Counted from the stretch's first letter, positions 18,990 to 30,629 are shown. The stretch is DNA of 64,000 bases from Streptomyces sp. NBC_01485 (GCF_036227125.1 NZ_CP109435.1:2418001-2482000); one strand, 5' to 3'. The notes: a model not told the origin generated them from the sequence alone. Made by a program: numbers and translations.

Positions 18990-19008
18990 TAAGGCTAACC
19001 TAACCTTA
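18990..19008 (-). promoter_or_regulatory. DmdR/IdeR-type iron box before bfd
   Basis: TAAGGCTAACCTAACCTTA on the plus strand matches the iron-box consensus (TTAGGTTAGGCTCACCTAA, read on the other strand) at 14 of 19 positions as I align it. It begins 27 bp upstream of the bfd ATG at 18963, where it would overlap the promoter, so the iron-loaded DmdR/IdeR repressor should silence bfd. Confidence 0.75.
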
Positions 19009-19032
19009 CCCGGCGCTCGGAGGTCGCAAAAG

Positions 19033-19074
19033 TGGAGTGGGGCGCGGATCGTATGTGATCCGCGCCCCACTCCA
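19033..19074 (-). terminator. Terminator after aroF (18-bp perfect stem)
   Basis: TGGAGTGGGGCGCGGATC (19033-19050) pairs perfectly with 19057-19074 around a 6-nt loop. On the minus strand the stem is followed by CTTTTGC, so it is a Rho-independent terminator for the DAHP synthase gene, whose stop is 23 bp before it. Confidence 0.88.
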
Positions 19075-19096
19075 TGTCCAGGTGACTATCAGGCGA

Positions 19097-22568
<3,472 letters not shown>

Positions 22569-22584
22569 CCGGCTCGCTCGCCGG

Positions 22585-23613
22585 CTAGCCGAAGAACACC
22601 CCCACCTCCGCGTACAGTTCCGGGTTCACGGTCTTCAGGCGGGCCGTTGCCTGGGCGATCGGTACACGGACTATGTCCGTGCCGCGCAGGGCGACCATCG
22701 TGCCGAAGTCGCCCTCGTGGACGGCGTCGATCGCGTGCAGGCCGAAGCGGGTGGCGAGCCAGCGGTCGAAGGCGCTCGGGGTGCCGCCGCGCTGGACGTG
22801 GCCGAGGACCGTCGTACGGGCCTCCTTCCCCGTCCGGCGCTCGATCTCCTTGGCGAGCCACTCGCCGACGCCGGACAGCCGGACGTGTCCGAAGGAGTCC
22901 AGCGAGCCGTCCTTCAGGACCGCCTCGCCGTCCTTCGGCATCGCGCCCTCGGCGACGACCACGATCGGCGCGTAGGAGGAGCGGAAGCGGGAGGTCACCC
23001 AGGCGCAGACCTGGTCGACGTCGAAGCGCTGCTCGGGGATGAGGATGACGTTGGCGCCGCCGGCCAGGCCCGAGTGCAGGGCGATCCAGCCGGCGTGCCG
23101 GCCCATCACCTCGACGACCAGGACCCGCATATGGGACTCGGCGGTGGTGTGCAGGCGGTCGATGGCCTCGGTGGCGATGCCGACGGCGGTGTCGAAGCCG
23201 AAGGTGTAGTCGGTGGCGGAGAGGTCGTTGTCGATGGTCTTCGGGACGCCGACGCAGGGGATCTCGTGGTCGTCGGAGAGCCGGGCGGCGACGCCGAGGG
23301 TGTCCTCGCCGCCGATCGTGATCAGCGCCTCGATGCGCTGCGCGGCCAGGGTCTCCCTGATGCGGGCGACGCCGTCCTCCTCCTTGAGCGGGTTGGTCCG
23401 CGAGGAGCCGAGGATGGTGCCGCCCCGGGGCAGGATGCCGCGCACGGCGGGAATGTCGAGGGGGACCGACCTGCCGTCCAGGAGACCCCGCCAGCCGTCC
23501 CGGAACCCGGTGAACTCATGGCCGTACTCCTGGACGCCCTTGCGGACGACGGCCCGGATGACGGCGTTGAGGCCGGGGCAGTCCCCGCCACCGGTCAGTA
23601 CTCCGACGCGCAT
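22585..23613 (-). CDS. pfkA: 6-phosphofructokinase
   Basis: A 342-residue PFK of the actinobacterial A family: MRVGVLTGGGDCPGLNAVIRA, LPRGGTILGSSRTNPLK, TIGGEDTLGVAARL, GVPKTIDNDLSATDYTFGFDTAV, VEVMGRHAGWIALHSGLAGGA, and LGHVQRGGTPSAFDRWLATRFG. Asp104 (GGED) and Lys125 (PKTIDND, Lys124 in E. coli numbering) are the residues usually tied to pyrophosphate use, yet the S. coelicolor enzymes of this lineage were reported, as I recall, to use ATP. The phosphoryl donor therefore cannot be read from sequence. The allosteric site of E. coli PFK is not obviously kept. It faces the convergent trpE; macR is upstream on the same strand. Confidence 0.94.
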   Translation of the reverse strand: MRVGVLTGGGDCPGLNAVIRAVVRKGVQEYGHEFTGFRDGWRGLLDGRSVPLDIPAVRGILPRGGTILGSSRTNPLKEEDGVARIRETLAAQRIEALITIGGEDTLGVAARLSDDHEIPCVGVPKTIDNDLSATDYTFGFDTAVGIATEAIDRLHTTAESHMRVLVVEVMGRHAGWIALHSGLAGGANVILIPEQRFDVDQVCAWVTSRFRSSYAPIVVVAEGAMPKDGEAVLKDGSLDSFGHVRLSGVGEWLAKEIERRTGKEARTTVLGHVQRGGTPSAFDRWLATRFGLHAIDAVHEGDFGTMVALRGTDIVRVPIAQATARLKTVNPELYAEVGVFFG

Positions 23614-23673
23614 GGACGAGTCCCTTCGCCGTGAGCCGTGGCTGCCTGACGCAGTGTCAGTGTCGCGCGCGCC

Positions 23674-24354
23674 TCACTCGTCGTCGAGGCCTCGTTCGAT
23701 GGCGTACCGGACGAGTTCCACCCTGTTGTGCAGTTGCAGCTTGCCGAGGGTGTTCTGGACGTGGTTCTGGACCGTGCGGTGGGAGATGACGAGGCGTTCG
23801 GCGATCTGCTTGTAGCTCAGGCCCTTGGCGACCAGCCGCAGCACCTCGGTCTCGCGGTCGGTCAGCCGGGGCGCGTCGGACGCGTCGCCGCCGCCGGTGG
23901 CGGGGCCGGGGTCGGAGGCGAGCCGGCGGTACTCGCCGAGGACCAGTCCGGCCAGGCCCGGGGTGAACACCGGGTCGCCGACGGCCGTGCGGCGCACCGC
24001 GTCCAACAGCTCGTCCGTGGACGCCGACTTCAGCAGGTAGCCGGTCGCACCGGACTTCACCGCCTCCAGCACGTCGGCGTGCTCACCGCTCGCCGACAGC
24101 ACGAGGACCCGCAGGGCGGGATCGGCGGCGACGACCTCCTTGCACACCTGGACGCCCGGCTTCGCGGGCAGGTTCAGGTCGAGCACCAGTACGTCGGGCG
24201 TGGTGGCCTTGGCGCGGCGTACGGCCTGCTCGCCGTCGCCGGCGGTGGCGACGACGTCGAGGCCGGCCTCGGCCAGGTCCCGGGCGACCGCGTCGCGCCA
24301 CATGGGGTGGTCGTCGACCACCATGACCTTGATCGGATCCTGCTGCCTGCTCAT
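23674..24354 (-). CDS. macR: LuxR-type response regulator, MacR-like
   Basis: A 226-residue NarL/LuxR response regulator. The receiver (residues about 8-125) has the DD pair in VMVVDDHPMW, phosphoacceptor Asp in DVLVLDLNLPAKPG, and Lys in YLLKSAS. The LuxR helix-turn-helix is RLTDRETEVLRLVAKGLSYKQIAERLVISHRTVQNHVQNTLGKLQLHNRVELVRYAIERG. ATG 24354 overlaps the sensor kinase stop (ATGA at 24354-24351). The kinase is of the MacS type and the pair lies between pfkA and a PlsC-like gene, as I remember for MacRS in S. coelicolor. A palindrome matching the MacR site lies at 4396-4413. Confidence 0.86.
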   Translation of the reverse strand: MSRQQDPIKVMVVDDHPMWRDAVARDLAEAGLDVVATAGDGEQAVRRAKATTPDVLVLDLNLPAKPGVQVCKEVVAADPALRVLVLSASGEHADVLEAVKSGATGYLLKSASTDELLDAVRRTAVGDPVFTPGLAGLVLGEYRRLASDPGPATGGGDASDAPRLTDRETEVLRLVAKGLSYKQIAERLVISHRTVQNHVQNTLGKLQLHNRVELVRYAIERGLDDE

Positions 24355-25583
24355 CGCTGTCCCGCCTTCCCCCGTCGCACGTTCTGCTCCTTCGGCACCG
24401 TCAGTTCGACCTCCGTGCCCTGGCCCGGTGTCGAGATCAGCTCGGCGCTGCCGCCGAGGTCGCGCAGCCGGCCCCGGATCGACTGGGCGACCCCGAGCCG
24501 CCCCTCGCCCTCGGCCTGCGCGAGCCGCCCCTCCGGGATGCCGGGCCCGTCGTCCCGGACGGTGACGATCACCTCGTCCGGCTCGTCCTCGACCAGGATC
24601 CAGGCCCGGGCGTCCGGACCGGCGTGCCTGCGTACGTTGTCCAGGGCGGCCCCGACGGCGGCGGCCAGCTCCCTCGCGGCGGGCGCGGGCAGCAGCACCG
24701 GGGCGCCGGGCTCGGCGAGGTTGACGCGGGCGGCGGCGAAGGGGGCGAGCAGCGCGCGCAGGTCGACGGGAGCGTCCGAGTCGTCCCCGGTGTCCTCGTC
24801 CACGACGCGTACGACGGCCCCCTCGGCCTCGTCCTCCGACACCCGGGAGACCGGTACGAGCCCGCCGGAGACCAGGGTGCGCAGCGCGACCTCCTGTTCG
24901 CCGGCCATCCGGCCAAGCTCGCCCGCCTCGCCGCCCAGGACCGCGCCGCGCCGCTGCACCATGGCCAGCACCTGGAGCACGCCGTCGTGGATGTCCCGGG
25001 CGAGGCGCTCCCGTTCCCTGGTGGCGGCCTCGATCTCCAGGGCGCGGGCGAGGGTGCGCTCGGAGGCGCGGGCGACCTCGACGACGTAGCCGATGGCGAT
25101 GGAGGCGACCCAGACGAGGATCACGTTGTGCACGGTGTCGCGGGCCGGGTGGCCGCGCTCGATCAGGTTGGCGACGGCGACGGGCGTGGAGGCGAACGCG
25201 GCCCAGCGCCAGCCGCCCTTGATGGCGAACGCGAGGACCGACCCGGCCGTCCATATCGACGGCAGCGTGGGTCCGCCGTGGTCGATGAACCCGTCGTTTA
25301 CGACCAGCGGGGTCAGGACGATGCCGGTGAGCGCGACGGCGAGGTCGACGGCGAGGAATCGTTTCGTGCAGGCCGCCGCGTTCTGCACCCGGGGCAGGGT
25401 GGCGAGCGTCCAGACGAAGAGGACGGCGAAGTAGGCGATGGCGATGCCGGGCCGGTCGAAGTTCTCGTAGACGGCGGCGAACAGGCCGACCGCGTACAGC
25501 ATCGTCAGCACCCGGTAGCCGGCGAGCGCGCGCCACAGCGGCAGCTCGACCGACATCCTCATGACTCTCTCGCGCCTGGCCAT
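24351..25583 (-). CDS. macS: Sensor histidine kinase, MacS-like
   Basis: A 410-residue membrane kinase. Residues about 15-165 hold five or six hydrophobic helices (YRVLTMLYAVGLFAAVYENF, IAIAYFAVLFVWTLATLP, FLAVDLAVALTGIVLTPLVV and others) with little outside them. The HisKA_3 dimerization helix follows: TRERERLARDIHDGVLQVLAMVQRRGAVLG (His in RDIHDG). A HATPase domain ends in VTVRDDGPGIPEGRLAQAEGEGRLGVAQSIRGRLRDLGGSAELIS. Such few-loop sensors often perceive the membrane itself. It is coupled to macR by a 4-bp overlap. ATG 25583 has a GGGGG site; the internal ATG 25562 or 25556 is also possible. Confidence 0.86.
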   Translation of the reverse strand: MARRERVMRMSVELPLWRALAGYRVLTMLYAVGLFAAVYENFDRPGIAIAYFAVLFVWTLATLPRVQNAAACTKRFLAVDLAVALTGIVLTPLVVNDGFIDHGGPTLPSIWTAGSVLAFAIKGGWRWAAFASTPVAVANLIERGHPARDTVHNVILVWVASIAIGYVVEVARASERTLARALEIEAATRERERLARDIHDGVLQVLAMVQRRGAVLGGEAGELGRMAGEQEVALRTLVSGGLVPVSRVSEDEAEGAVVRVVDEDTGDDSDAPVDLRALLAPFAAARVNLAEPGAPVLLPAPAARELAAAVGAALDNVRRHAGPDARAWILVEDEPDEVIVTVRDDGPGIPEGRLAQAEGEGRLGVAQSIRGRLRDLGGSAELISTPGQGTEVELTVPKEQNVRRGKAGQR

Positions 25584-25623
25584 CCGTCCGGTCCCCCCGC
25601 CCGCCCCGCCCCCGAAGCGCCGA

Positions 25624-26466
25624 CTACTGGGCTTCTCTTCCTTCTGCTTCTTCTGTTTCTGCTTCTTCTGTTTCTTCTTCTGCCGCTGCTTCCGCTTCTT
25701 CTTTTTCCTTCTTGGCCTGGTCCTTCTCGGCCTGCGCGAGCACCGCCTTGGCGGCCTTCTCCGCTTCCCTGTCGGCCTTCGCCGCGTCCGCGATCTGCCG
25801 CTTGGCGGCGGTCGCGTAGATGTCGACGTACTCCTGGCCGGAGAGCTTCATGATCTCGTACATGACCTCGTCGGTCACCGCGCGCAGGACGAAGCGGTCG
25901 TGGTCCATGCCGTGGTAGCGGCTGAAGTCCAGCGGCTTGCCGATGCGGATGCCGGGCCGCATGAGCTTCGGCATGACCTGTCCCGGGGGCTGGATCTTCT
26001 CCGTGTCGATCATGGCGACCGGTATCACGGGCGCGCCGGTGGCGAGCGCCACGCGGGCGAGGCCGCCCGGTTTGCCGCGGTAGAGGCGGCCGTCGGGCGA
26101 GCGGGTGCCCTCCGGGTAGATGCCGAACAGTTCGCCGCGCTCCAGCACGTCCATGCCGCTCTTGACGGCGGCCTCGCCGGCGCCGCGCGCGCCCGAGCGG
26201 TCCACGGGGAGCTGGCCGACGCCCTTGAAGAAGGCCGCCGTCAGCCGGCCCTTCACGCCGGGCGTGGTGAAGTACTCGGCCTTCGCGATGAAGGTGACCT
26301 TGCGGTCGAGGATCGCGGGCAGGAAGAACGAGTCGGAGAACGACAGGTGGTTGCTCGCCAGGATCGCGGGGCCCTCGGCGGGGATGTGCTCGAGGCCTTC
26401 CACCCAGGGTCTGAAGGTGACCTTCAGCGGTCCCCCGATAGCGACCTTCATCGCGCCGTACAACAA
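25624..26466 (-). CDS. 1-acyl-glycerol-3-phosphate acyltransferase (PlsC-like)
   Basis: A 280-residue PlsC-family acyltransferase acting in phospholipid or triacylglycerol synthesis at the membrane. The HX4D motif is NHLSFSD (about residue 40). GIYPEGTRSPDGRLYRGKPGGLARVALATGAPVIPVAMI supplies the acceptor-binding EGT(R)S motif. The C-terminal 60 residues form a charged, coiled-coil-like Ala/Glu/Lys tail (EKAAKAVLAQAEKDQAKK, then EEEAEA repeats). I place the start at TTG 26466: AGGAGG lies exactly 7 bp upstream, whereas the ATG at 26490 has no such site. It is upstream of and on the same strand as macRS, and divergent from the hydrolase gene. Confidence 0.85.
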   Translation of the reverse strand: MLYGAMKVAIGGPLKVTFRPWVEGLEHIPAEGPAILASNHLSFSDSFFLPAILDRKVTFIAKAEYFTTPGVKGRLTAAFFKGVGQLPVDRSGARGAGEAAVKSGMDVLERGELFGIYPEGTRSPDGRLYRGKPGGLARVALATGAPVIPVAMIDTEKIQPPGQVMPKLMRPGIRIGKPLDFSRYHGMDHDRFVLRAVTDEVMYEIMKLSGQEYVDIYATAAKRQIADAAKADREAEKAAKAVLAQAEKDQAKKEKEEAEAAAEEETEEAETEEAEGREAQ

Positions 26467-26610
26467 GCGAGTGCCTCCTGTGTGTGTCATCAGACCTTAT
26501 CCCGGAGTGTCGGCAATGGCTCCGACGACCCTGGTCGGTGTCAGTGGGGTCGCGTACGGTGAAGCACACGTCCCTCCCACGAAGAACAGACGAAGAACAG
26601 GAGACCGAAG

Positions 26611-27417
26611 TTGCCGGTCCTTCCTGGAGCCGAGCCGTACCGCCATGAGGGCGGGGAGGTCGGGGTCCTCCTGTGTCACGGCTTCACCGGTTCCCCGCAG
26701 TCGCTGCGGCCCTGGGCGCGCCATCTGGCCGGGCAGGGTCTGACCGTCTCGCTGCCCCTGCTGCCGGGGCACGGCACGCGCTGGGAGGACATGGCGCTCA
26801 CCGGCTGGCAGGACTGGTACGCGGAGGTGGACCGCGAGTTGTGCGCCCTGCGCGGCCGTTGCGCGCGCGTGTTCGTGGCCGGTCTGTCGATGGGCGGCGC
26901 GCTGGCCCTGCGGCTGGCCGCGAAGCACGGCGAGGGCGGAGGCGGGGCGGCGGGCCTGGGCGGGGTCGAGGGCGTCATCGTCGTCAACCCGGCGAACAAG
27001 GTGCACGGGCTGTCCGCGTACGCCCTTCCGGTGGCCCGCCATCTCGTCCGGACGACGAAGGGGATCGCGAGCGACATCGCGAAGGACGGCGTCTCGGAGA
27101 CCGGGTACGACCGGGTGCCGCTGCACTCGGCGCACTCCCTGCGGACCTTCCTGCGGCTGGTCGACGCCGAGCTGCCGCAGGTCACCCAGCCGCTGCTGCT
27201 CCTGCGCAGCGTGCACGACCACGTCGTACCGCCGGCCGACTCGGCCCGGGTCCTCAGCCGGGTGTCGTCGACGGACGTGACCGAGATCCTGCTGGAACAG
27301 AGCTACCACGTGGCAACGTTGGACCACGATGCGGACCGGATCTTCGAGGAGAGCTACGCGTTCATCGCCCGGATCGCGCCCAGTGTCGGCAAGGAAGGGA
27401 CGGCCGTAGGTGGCTGA
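26611..27417 (+). CDS. Alpha/beta hydrolase (monoacylglycerol lipase/carboxylesterase-like)
   Basis: A 268-residue hydrolase with VGVLLCHGFTGSPQSLRPWARHLAGQGLTVSLPLLPGHGTRWEDM at the N terminus (oxyanion His-Gly), nucleophile elbow GLSMGG, Asp in LLLRSVHDHVVPPADS, and catalytic His in LEQSYHVATLDHDADRIFE. The pattern is that of thermostable carboxylesterase Est30 and bacterial monoacylglycerol lipases. No signal peptide. TTG 26611 is the start, with AGGAGA 9 bp upstream. The next gene begins 8 bp before this one ends. Being divergent from a PlsC-like acyltransferase, it may handle glycerolipid turnover; that is inference from context. Confidence 0.88.
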   Translation: MPVLPGAEPYRHEGGEVGVLLCHGFTGSPQSLRPWARHLAGQGLTVSLPLLPGHGTRWEDMALTGWQDWYAEVDRELCALRGRCARVFVAGLSMGGALALRLAAKHGEGGGGAAGLGGVEGVIVVNPANKVHGLSAYALPVARHLVRTTKGIASDIAKDGVSETGYDRVPLHSAHSLRTFLRLVDAELPQVTQPLLLLRSVHDHVVPPADSARVLSRVSSTDVTEILLEQSYHVATLDHDADRIFEESYAFIARIAPSVGKEGTAVGG

Positions 27418-28090
27418 GCACGACTCCGACCGCGAGGACCGGGAGAACCGGGACGAGCGGGAAGGCCGGGACGGCCTGGACGGCCCGGATGCCCGTACGG
27501 GCCGCGAGCCGGAGGAGCAGAGCGTGCCCTTCGACGAGGCCGCCGCGTGGGCGGCGATCGTCGCGGGGTACGGCGAGGAGCCGGTGGACCCGCCGGGCGC
27601 GAAGCCGTTCAAGTCGGTCGAGGACCTGGCGCTCCTCGAGGTCGGGACGAACGGCGAGGAGTCCGGGGCGGACTCGGTGGCGGAATCCGGGGCGGAATCC
27701 GGCAAAGAGCCCGAGAAGGACCCCGACGAGGAGAAGAAACCGGCCAAGCCGCTGGGCAGCTCGATCGCCTTCGCGCCGGGCGTCGGCCCGCGCGACTACG
27801 CGGCTCCCGAGCCCGTGGAGGAGGACTTCGACGAGGACGACGAGGGCCACTTCGTCCCGCCGGAGCCGCCGCCGCTGCCCGCCGCCGACACCACGGCCAA
27901 GTTCGCCTGGCTCGGGGTGATCGGCGGGCCGGTGCTGCTGCTGCTCGCGGTGCTGCTGGGCTGGGAGATGACGTGGTGGCTGTCGACCGTCTGCATCGGC
28001 GGCTTCCTCGGCGGGTTCGCCACGCTGGTGGCGCGGATGCGGCCGGACGACGAGGACGAAGAGGGGCCGGGGCGGGGAGCGGTCGTCTAG
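27410..28090 (+). CDS. Acidic membrane protein of unknown function
   Basis: A 226-residue protein. The first 170 residues are acidic and disordered, with charged runs (SDREDRENRDEREGRDG, EEDFDEDDEGHF). Within them is one conserved-looking patch FDEAAAWAAIVAGYGEEP. Two hydrophobic helices follow (TAKFAWLGVIGGPVLLLLAVLLGWEM and WWLSTVCIGGFLGGFATLVARM), ending in a short acidic tail. GTG 27410 overlaps the hydrolase gene by 8 bp, so the two are coupled. I know of no function. The stop TAG shares CTAG (28087-28090) with the stop of the convergent nuclease-like gene. Confidence 0.8.
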   Translation: MAEHDSDREDRENRDEREGRDGLDGPDARTGREPEEQSVPFDEAAAWAAIVAGYGEEPVDPPGAKPFKSVEDLALLEVGTNGEESGADSVAESGAESGKEPEKDPDEEKKPAKPLGSSIAFAPGVGPRDYAAPEPVEEDFDEDDEGHFVPPEPPPLPAADTTAKFAWLGVIGGPVLLLLAVLLGWEMTWWLSTVCIGGFLGGFATLVARMRPDDEDEEGPGRGAVV

Positions 28091-28863
28091 CCGACAGGGA
28101 TCTGGCCGACAGGGATCTGGCCGACAGGGATTCTGAGGGCGGCCAGCACCGGGAGGTGGTCCGTGGCCGCCCTCAAGTCGCTCCCGGTGACTCCCGGGAG
28201 CTCGTTCGGCACGCCGCAGCCCAGTACGCGTACGTCCCTCGTCGCGAAGATTCCGTCGATACGGCGGTCCGGCCCGGTGGACGGGAACGTGTGCTCGGCG
28301 CCCCAGGGTGCGGCCGTGCGGCAGTCCTGGAGACCGGCTGCCAGGCGGGCGAAGGTGCGGCCCTGTGGTCTCTCGTTGATGTCGCCGCCCACGACCGCGT
28401 GCTCCACGCCCATCCCGGCGAGCCGGTCGAGGAGCAGGCCGCCCTGGTCGTGGCGCTCGTCGCGGTCGAGGCTGAGGTGGCAACTGACGACGCCCAGGCG
28501 GGCGCCCGCGAAGCGGACGACGGCGGTGGCCAGCCCGCGGCGGAACTCGCCGCGGGTGAGGGGCAGGAGGACGTCCTCGGTGCGTTCGACGGTCGCCCTC
28601 AGCGAGCAGAGGATCGCGGGGCCGGCCGCTGTTCCGCCGCCGGTGAGGATCACCTGGCCGGTGGCCGCGGCCAGGCGGGCCAGTTTCTTGCGCCAGCGGA
28701 AGAAGAGGGGGGATTCCTGGAGGAGGACCAGGTCGGGGGCGCAGGCGGTGATGACGCGGGCGAGGGCGTCGGTGTCGTCCCGCAGGGAGCGGATGTTGTA
28801 GCTCAGGACCCGGATGACGGCCGAACCGTCGGACTCGGTGCGGGAGTTGGGGAGCGGCGGCAT
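28087..28863 (-). CDS. Endonuclease/exonuclease/phosphatase (EEP) family protein
   Basis: A 258-residue EEP-fold metal-dependent hydrolase: IRVLSYNIRSLRDDTDALARVI, DLVLLQES (metal Glu), LGVVSCHLSLDRDERHDQ (His), HAVVGGDINERPQGRTF (Asp, Asn), RRIDGIFATRDV (Asp) and TDHLPVLAAL (final Asp-His). The catalytic set is complete; substrate (nucleic acid or phosphoester) is unknown. ATG 28863 is chosen because TAAATT stands seven bases upstream, a leaderless layout; the TTG at 28872 is less likely. The C terminus reads IPVGQIPVGQIPVG, from a 15-bp tandem repeat (28091-28135). Confidence 0.87.
   Translation of the reverse strand: MPPLPNSRTESDGSAVIRVLSYNIRSLRDDTDALARVITACAPDLVLLQESPLFFRWRKKLARLAAATGQVILTGGGTAAGPAILCSLRATVERTEDVLLPLTRGEFRRGLATAVVRFAGARLGVVSCHLSLDRDERHDQGGLLLDRLAGMGVEHAVVGGDINERPQGRTFARLAAGLQDCRTAAPWGAEHTFPSTGPDRRIDGIFATRDVRVLGCGVPNELPGVTGSDLRAATDHLPVLAALRIPVGQIPVGQIPVG
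28091..28135. repeat. 15-bp tandem repeat at the 3' end of the EEP gene
   Basis: CCGACAGGGATCTGG occurs twice exactly (28091-28105, 28106-28120) and a third time with a changed end (28121-28135). On the minus strand each unit encodes one IPVGQ. This is probably replication slippage; copy number may vary between strains. Confidence 0.85.
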
Positions 28864-28870
28864 GGTGATC

Positions 28871-28876
28871 AATTTA
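28871..28876 (-). promoter_or_regulatory. -10 element for leaderless EEP gene
   Basis: Minus strand TAAATT (28876-28871), GATCACC, ATG 28863. It lies next to the intergenic repeat copy A. Confidence 0.5.
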
Positions 28877-28910
28877 CGCCTATTGGGGTGGGGCGCGAGG
28901 ATTGTGCGCG

Positions 28911-28988
28911 AGTGCCGGTTCGTTGTGGCTTGTCGCGCCCACGCGGCGGAGCCGCATGTCGATACAGCCCCGCGCCCCTGAGGGGCCC
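28911..28988. repeat. Intergenic repeat element, copy A
   Basis: The sequence TTCGTTGTGGCTTGTCGCGC, CCACGCGGCGGAGCCGCA and CAGCCCCGCGCCCC (28918-28979) recurs at 55848-55921 and 60615-60685. In this copy a GGGGTGGGGCGCG run (28885-28897) can pair with CGCGCCCC (28971-28978), forming a hairpin that may end transcription of glk. GTTGTGGCTGGTCGCGC-type repeats are scattered through Streptomyces genomes as I remember. The 28873-28987 gap holds nothing else. Confidence 0.8.
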
Positions 28989-29941
28989 TACATGATGGGG
29001 TCGGGTTCCCTCGCCAGGTCCGCCGCGCCCACCAAGCCTGCCTCGTTGCCCAGTTGGGCGGCGATCACCTCGGCGACCGGGCGCCAGTTGCCGCCGACCA
29101 GCCAGCGTTTGTAGGACTTGCGGATCGGGTCCAGGACCAGTTCGCCCTCGTCGGAGAGGCCGCCGCCGACGATGAAGGCGGACGGGTCGAAGAGGGAGGC
29201 CAGGTCGGCGAGGCCGGCGCCGGCCCAGCGGGCGAGTTCGCGGTAGGAGTCGACGGCGACCGCGTCGCCCTTGCGGGCGGCCATGGAGATGTGTTTGCCC
29301 TCGATGCCCTCGGGGCTGCCGTCGCCCAGGCCGAGCAGGAGTTCGGCGTTCTCCGGGGTGGCCTTGGCGCGCTGCTTGGCGTAGCGCACGAGGGCGCGGC
29401 CGGAGGCGTACTGCTCCCAGCAGCCCTGCGAGCCGCAGCCGCACAGCAGGCCGTCCGGCACCATGCGGATGTGGCCGAACTCGGCGGCGACGCCGAAGTG
29501 GCCGCGGCGCAGCTTGTTGCCGATGATGATGCCGCCGCCGAGGCCGGTGCCGAGGGTGATGCAGATGACGTTGCGGTGGCCCTTGCCGGCGCCGAACTTG
29601 TACTCGCCCCAGGCGGCGGCGTTGGCGTCGTTCTCGACGACGACCGGGAGGCCGACGCGGGCCTCGACCTTCTGCTGGAGCGGCTCGTTGCGCCAGTCGA
29701 TGTTGGGGGCGAAGTAGACCGTGGAGCGCTGGCGGTCGACGTAGCCGGCGGCGCCGATGCCCACGCCGACGATCTCGTGCCCGGCGCGCGCGCCCTCGAC
29801 GGCGGAGACGATGGCGTCGACGATGCCCTCGGGCGTGCCCGGGGTCGGCACCTTGTGGGTCGAGAGGATGTTGCCTTCCTCGTCGACCACACCGGCCGCG
29901 ATCTTCGTGCCGCCGATGTCGACGCCGATGGTGAGTCCCAT
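28988..29941 (-). CDS. glkA: ROK-family glucokinase
   Basis: A 317-residue ROK-family glucokinase: phosphate motif MGLTIGVDIGGTKIAAGVVDEEG, VGVGIGAAGYVDR, ENDANAAAWGEYKFG (catalytic Asp), CITLGTGLGGGIIIGNKLRRG, and FGHIRMVPDGLLCGCGSQGCWEQYASG, where the CxCGxxGCxE motif binds structural zinc. SAFIVGGGLSDEG closes the C-terminal half. In Streptomyces this enzyme also takes part in glucose repression. ATG 29941 has GAGGGA upstream. It belongs to a minus-strand run with DUF5304, ArsA-like and START-like genes, though 67 bp separate it from DUF5304. Confidence 0.95.
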   Translation of the reverse strand: MGLTIGVDIGGTKIAAGVVDEEGNILSTHKVPTPGTPEGIVDAIVSAVEGARAGHEIVGVGIGAAGYVDRQRSTVYFAPNIDWRNEPLQQKVEARVGLPVVVENDANAAAWGEYKFGAGKGHRNVICITLGTGLGGGIIIGNKLRRGHFGVAAEFGHIRMVPDGLLCGCGSQGCWEQYASGRALVRYAKQRAKATPENAELLLGLGDGSPEGIEGKHISMAARKGDAVAVDSYRELARWAGAGLADLASLFDPSAFIVGGGLSDEGELVLDPIRKSYKRWLVGGNWRPVAEVIAAQLGNEAGLVGAADLAREPDPIM

Positions 29942-30008
29942 GAATCCCTCAGTTTCGGTCGAGCCCCGCTACGGCCAACCGTACCCGAGGCCCTGCCGCG
30001 GGAGGGCC

Positions 30009-30524
30009 TCAGTCCAGGTCGATGCGCTGGCCGGGACCGGTGTCGTCGCCGCCGTCGCGGCCCGGGCGACGGGGGTCCTCGCGCGGGTCGTCCGCCCCGG
30101 TCGTCCAGCGTCGTTCCTGGGTCTGGACGGCGGAGCGGTAGGCGGCGAGGAGCTCGGTGCCGGCGGCGGCGAGGTGGTCGAAGACGTCCGGGTTGCGCTC
30201 GATGACGGGATCCACGGCGGCCTTCGCCTGCTGGACGACCTGGCGGACCACCTGCTGGGCGGCCGGCCCGGCGACCGCCCCGAGCAGCGGGGACTGGATC
30301 GACGACAGTTTCTCGCCGACCGCGTCGACGAACCTGCGCAGTTCCTCGGCGGCCGAGCCCGGGGGCGGGCCGTGCCGGTCGCGGCGGCGGGCCTTCTCCG
30401 CCGCCAGGTCCTCGGCGGTGGCGGTGGCCCAGGCGTCGGCATCGCTCACGCGGGGCTCTTCGTCGACGGGCTCTGTCCCGGCGGGCTCCCCGGCGGCGTC
30501 GGGCGTGGGGCGCTCTTCGCTCAT
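30009..30524 (-). CDS. DUF5304 family protein
   Basis: A 171-residue actinobacterial protein of unknown function, recognised as DUF5304 by ATATAEDLAAEKARRRDRHG, AEELRRFVDAVGEKLSSIQSPLLGAVAGPAAQQVVRQVVQQAKAAVDPVIERNPDVFDHLAAAGTELLAAYRSAV. The N terminus is acidic and Pro-rich, the middle is amphipathic helix, the C-terminal tail is Arg/Asp-rich and probably disordered. ATG 30524 has AGGAG upstream. It lies between glk and an ArsA-like gene on the same strand, an order I remember from other streptomycetes. No role can be given. Confidence 0.78.
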   Translation of the reverse strand: MSEERPTPDAAGEPAGTEPVDEEPRVSDADAWATATAEDLAAEKARRRDRHGPPPGSAAEELRRFVDAVGEKLSSIQSPLLGAVAGPAAQQVVRQVVQQAKAAVDPVIERNPDVFDHLAAAGTELLAAYRSAVQTQERRWTTGADDPREDPRRPGRDGGDDTGPGQRIDLD

Positions 30525-30629
30525 GACGGACTCCTGACGACTCCAGGCGGGTCCCGATGGACGCCGCCCGCTCACGGCTCGTCTCTACGACGTTACCCGA
30601 ACGGCGGTACGGCGTTCATCGTGCCCGCG

